Assembly: GCA_023387295.1 (NCBI GenBank)
Contig: JAEWIG010000242.1
Coordinates: forward strand, 1 to 7,246
DNA from: Bacillota bacterium
GTDB taxonomy: Bacteria > Bacillota > Bacilli > Bacillales > Cytobacillaceae
Direction of reading: 5' to 3'
DNA length: 7,246 bases
The position numbers and the translations under genes are program-made. The notes below the pieces were generated by a model, which was given only the letters and a program-made list of their open reading frames with translations, was not told the origin of the DNA and did not search any database. This document shows positions 5,495 through 7,246 of the stretch, in pieces. The stretch's first letter is position 1; every line of letters starts with the position of its first letter.

Positions 5495-7027
5495 TTAATA
5501 AATAATCAAATTTATTATACCCACGATGATAAGAAAAACCACACTTATTTTAATGGTATATTTAAAGATTTCATTTTCTCTACCTACCAATCCAACCGCC
5601 GCAGCTGCTACGGCTACAGATTGTGGACTTATCATTTTAGCCATATCACCACCAACAACATTAGCCGCAACCATTGCTGCTTGACTAATCCCAATTTGAC
5701 TGGCGGTAATCGATTGTAACGGAGCAAACAATGAGCCTGAATTAACTACGGAACCAGTAAGGAAAACCCCGATCCACCCCAAAACTGGAGCAAATAAAGG
5801 AAATATTCCACCAGTCGATGCAAATGCAAGTCCTAAAGTTGAAGATAACCCTGCATAATTACATATATATGCGAACGCTAAAACAGCACATATAGTCACG
5901 ATTGGTATGAACAACTCTTTGAACGTTTCAATTGCTGACTTTTTAATCACATCATACTTTATTTTATAAATTAAAATCGTTAATATGGCTGCGACAATTA
6001 TCGCAGTTGTCGTCGAAATTAACGGTAAACTAAAAACGGCTGATATCGGAACTGGTTCATTTACGACTGGCGGATGCTTTACGACCCGTTCGTGTATTCC
6101 CTCAATAGGCAGATTCAGCACAATGCCTGTTTTTATGTAGCTAAACAAGATAACAATGACAGTTAATAAAATAAATGGTAACCAAGCCATATACACACCT
6201 TCGATTTTTTCTCGTTTGTTTGGTTTCCAATATTTCATAAATAAAGCCAAAGCGAGTAAGCTTATTAACGAAGATAAAATATCGACTAATACTGCTCCAA
6301 GAGTATTTAAAACAATAAATTGAACGATTGCGAATGTGCCACCACAAACTAATATAGCTGGAAATGTTTCTTTAATTCCTTTGAATCCATCAATTAAAAA
6401 CACTAATAAAAACGCCACAATAAATGTGATAATTGGAATAATATAAGAAGTTTTACTTGCCACTTCTAAAGCTGATAACTCAGTCAAAGCAGAAGGTGCG
6501 GTAACTGGAATACCCATAGCACCATAAGATCCCCCAGCAATATTGGCGACCAAACAAAGACCCGCAGCCTTTATTGGTTCAAAACCTAATCCTATAAGGA
6601 TAACAGCTGTGATAGCAACTGGAGCACCGAAACCAGCTGCCCCTTCTAAAAATGCCCCGAAACAATAGGCCACCAATAAAACCTGAATCCGTCGATCGTC
6701 ACTAATGGAAGTAATACTGTTTTTTATTATTTCAAATTTACCTGTGTAGACACTTAATTTATAAAGAAATATTGCACCAATAACAATTGCAGCCACTGGA
6801 TAGATTCCCGTCAAAACACCATGAACACTTGCACCAATCAATTTAATAGCAGGCATTTTATAAACGAAAATGGCAACTAAAACCGCTGCAATAATGCTTA
6901 TAAACGCAGCGACATAACCTTTCATTTTGAATACGGATAATAAAAGGATAAAAATAATAATTGGTATACCTGCAACAAGAGCTGATAGCCATATGTTATT
7001 CAAAGGATCATAAACCTGATTCCACAA
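5495..7027 (-). CDS. lctP: L-lactate permease family transporter
   Basis: This membrane carrier of about 510 residues belongs to the LctP/LldP family (TC 2.A.14), which moves lactate, and in relatives glycolate, with protons. Matching features are an N-terminus like WNQVYDPLNNIWLSAL, the FGAFLEGAAGFGAPVAIT block (residues about 123-140), NIAGGSYGAMGIPVTAPS, and the C-terminal AKMISPQSVAVAAAAVGLVG. The chain is hydrophobic throughout, with a dozen or more helices and one large polar loop at about 300-325. It differs where most family members read TGSDTSSN: here it is TGSVVNSGSLFAPLQ (about 424-438), so the substrate may differ. I chose TTG 7025-7027, 8 nt after AGAGG (7036-7040). It gives an N-terminus that aligns with the E. 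coli LldP start. The in-frame GTG 7034-7036 overlaps the ribosome site, and the ATG at 7029-7031 is out of frame. The neighbouring ldh in the same operon supports a role in lactate exchange. Confidence 0.88.
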   Translation of the reverse strand: MWNQVYDPLNNIWLSALVAGIPIIIFILLLSVFKMKGYVAAFISIIAAVLVAIFVYKMPAIKLIGASVHGVLTGIYPVAAIVIGAIFLYKLSVYTGKFEIIKNSITSISDDRRIQVLLVAYCFGAFLEGAAGFGAPVAITAVILIGLGFEPIKAAGLCLVANIAGGSYGAMGIPVTAPSALTELSALEVASKTSYIIPIITFIVAFLLVFLIDGFKGIKETFPAILVCGGTFAIVQFIVLNTLGAVLVDILSSLISLLALALFMKYWKPNKREKIEGVYMAWLPFILLTVIVILFSYIKTGIVLNLPIEGIHERVVKHPPVVNEPVPISAVFSLPLISTTTAIIVAAILTILIYKIKYDVIKKSAIETFKELFIPIVTICAVLAFAYICNYAGLSSTLGLAFASTGGIFPLFAPVLGWIGVFLTGSVVNSGSLFAPLQSITASQIGISQAAMVAANVVGGDMAKMISPQSVAVAAAAVGLVGRENEIFKYTIKISVVFLIIVGIINLIIY

Positions 7028-7033
7028 ACATAA

Positions 7034-7040
7034 CACCTCT
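7034..7040 (-). promoter_or_regulatory. Ribosome binding site of lctP
   Basis: AGAGGTG on the minus strand precedes the TTG at 7025-7027 by 6 nt (8 nt from AGAGG). It also lies 2 nt (4 nt from AGAGG) before an out-of-frame ATG at 7029-7031. Spacing favours the TTG. Confidence 0.65.
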
Positions 7041-7065
7041 TTTTATTTTTAACATGTGGAAAAGA

Positions 7066-7082
7066 TGTGAAAAATATTCACA
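7066..7082. promoter_or_regulatory. Rex-like operator upstream of lctP-ldh
   Basis: TGTGAA (7066-7071) and TTCACA (7077-7082) form a perfect inverted repeat with 5 nt between. Rex, the NADH/NAD-sensing repressor of fermentation genes in Bacillus including ldh-lctP, binds TTGTGAA-N4-TTCACAA, so the arms fit but the spacing is one base longer. The site is 39 bp upstream of the lctP start. No clear sigma-A promoter was found around it. A Crp/Fnr-type site (TGTGA-N6-TCACA) is a less likely reading because the spacing is also off by one. Confidence 0.5.
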
Positions 7083-7246
7083 AAATAAGTTCAAGGTGAT
7101 TGTTCGGTCTGAATCTTGCCTATTTCTGCAGAAATCCGTCTTCTTTTGATAGCTTTTGTCATGTAGCAGGAAAAACGGGTGACCTCTCTTGAATTAAAAA
7201 CACATACTTATTTGATTTTTTAAAGAGGAAGGATTGGGGAAATTGA
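7083..7246. other. Intergenic DNA upstream of lctP, running to the window edge
   Basis: No gene is supported here. It holds a perfect 14-bp palindrome, ATTTCTGCAGAAAT (7122-7135). Near the right edge on the plus strand, AGAGGAAGG (7224-7232) looks like a ribosome site and is followed by possible TTG codons at 7234 and 7243. A plus-strand gene may therefore start at or just beyond the edge, but too little is present to call it. Confidence 0.35.

Noticed and set aside
6141..6347. Minus-strand open frame of 68 codons inside lctP
   Set aside because: It is an alternative frame within the permease gene with no supporting ribosome site.
7089..7094. TTGAAC as a -35 box for lctP
   Set aside because: No plausible -10 hexamer lies 16-18 bp downstream on the minus strand; that position is occupied by the TTCACA half-site.
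6961..7149. Plus-strand open frame of 62 codons at the lctP start
   Set aside because: It overlaps the lctP 5' end and the regulatory region; no ribosome site or recognisable protein features.

Overview
The window looks like ordinary chromosome from a low-GC, endospore-forming Bacillaceae bacterium. Shine-Dalgarno sites are strong (AAGGAGG type), intergenic DNA is AT-rich, and the proteins are Bacillus-like. The clearest marker is CwlJ, a spore-cortex lytic enzyme that is only expected in spore formers. I see no insertion sequence, prophage, CRISPR array, tRNA or rRNA, and no obvious new multi-gene system.

Layout from left to right: (1) 1-513, minus: the N-terminal 171 codons of oligoendopeptidase F, cut by the window edge, with a good sigma-A promoter and a palindrome at the predicted transcription start. 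(2) 727-912, plus: a tiny DUF3951-like membrane-anchored protein whose start codon is problematic. (3) 915-1544, minus: an unrecognised membrane protein with four probable helices, convergent with the previous gene. (4) 1733-2968, minus: an acidic amino acid/cation symporter of the GltP/GltT family with its own terminator. (5) 3140-3910, minus: exonuclease III (ExoA), ending at a perfect 18-bp hairpin. (6) 4039-4467, plus: CwlJ, divergent from exoA, with a possible sigma-E promoter and a strong terminator. (7) 4551-7027, minus: an operon of an L-lactate permease-family gene followed after 14 nt by L-lactate dehydrogenase.

The only clear functional unit is lctP-ldh. Ldh interconverts pyruvate and lactate with NADH, and the permease moves lactate or a related acid across the membrane. 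The intergenic DNA upstream carries a TGTGAA/TTCACA palindrome resembling a Rex (NADH/NAD sensor) operator, which fits fermentative redox control, although its half-site spacing is one base longer than the usual consensus. The permease departs from the usual DTSSN signature of the family, so its substrate is less certain than its family.

The points most worth a second look are the translation starts of the DUF3951-like gene and lctP (in both, an ATG next to the Shine-Dalgarno site is out of frame), the permease signature change, the Rex-like site with an extra half-site, the palindrome in the pepF leader, and the unidentified membrane protein.
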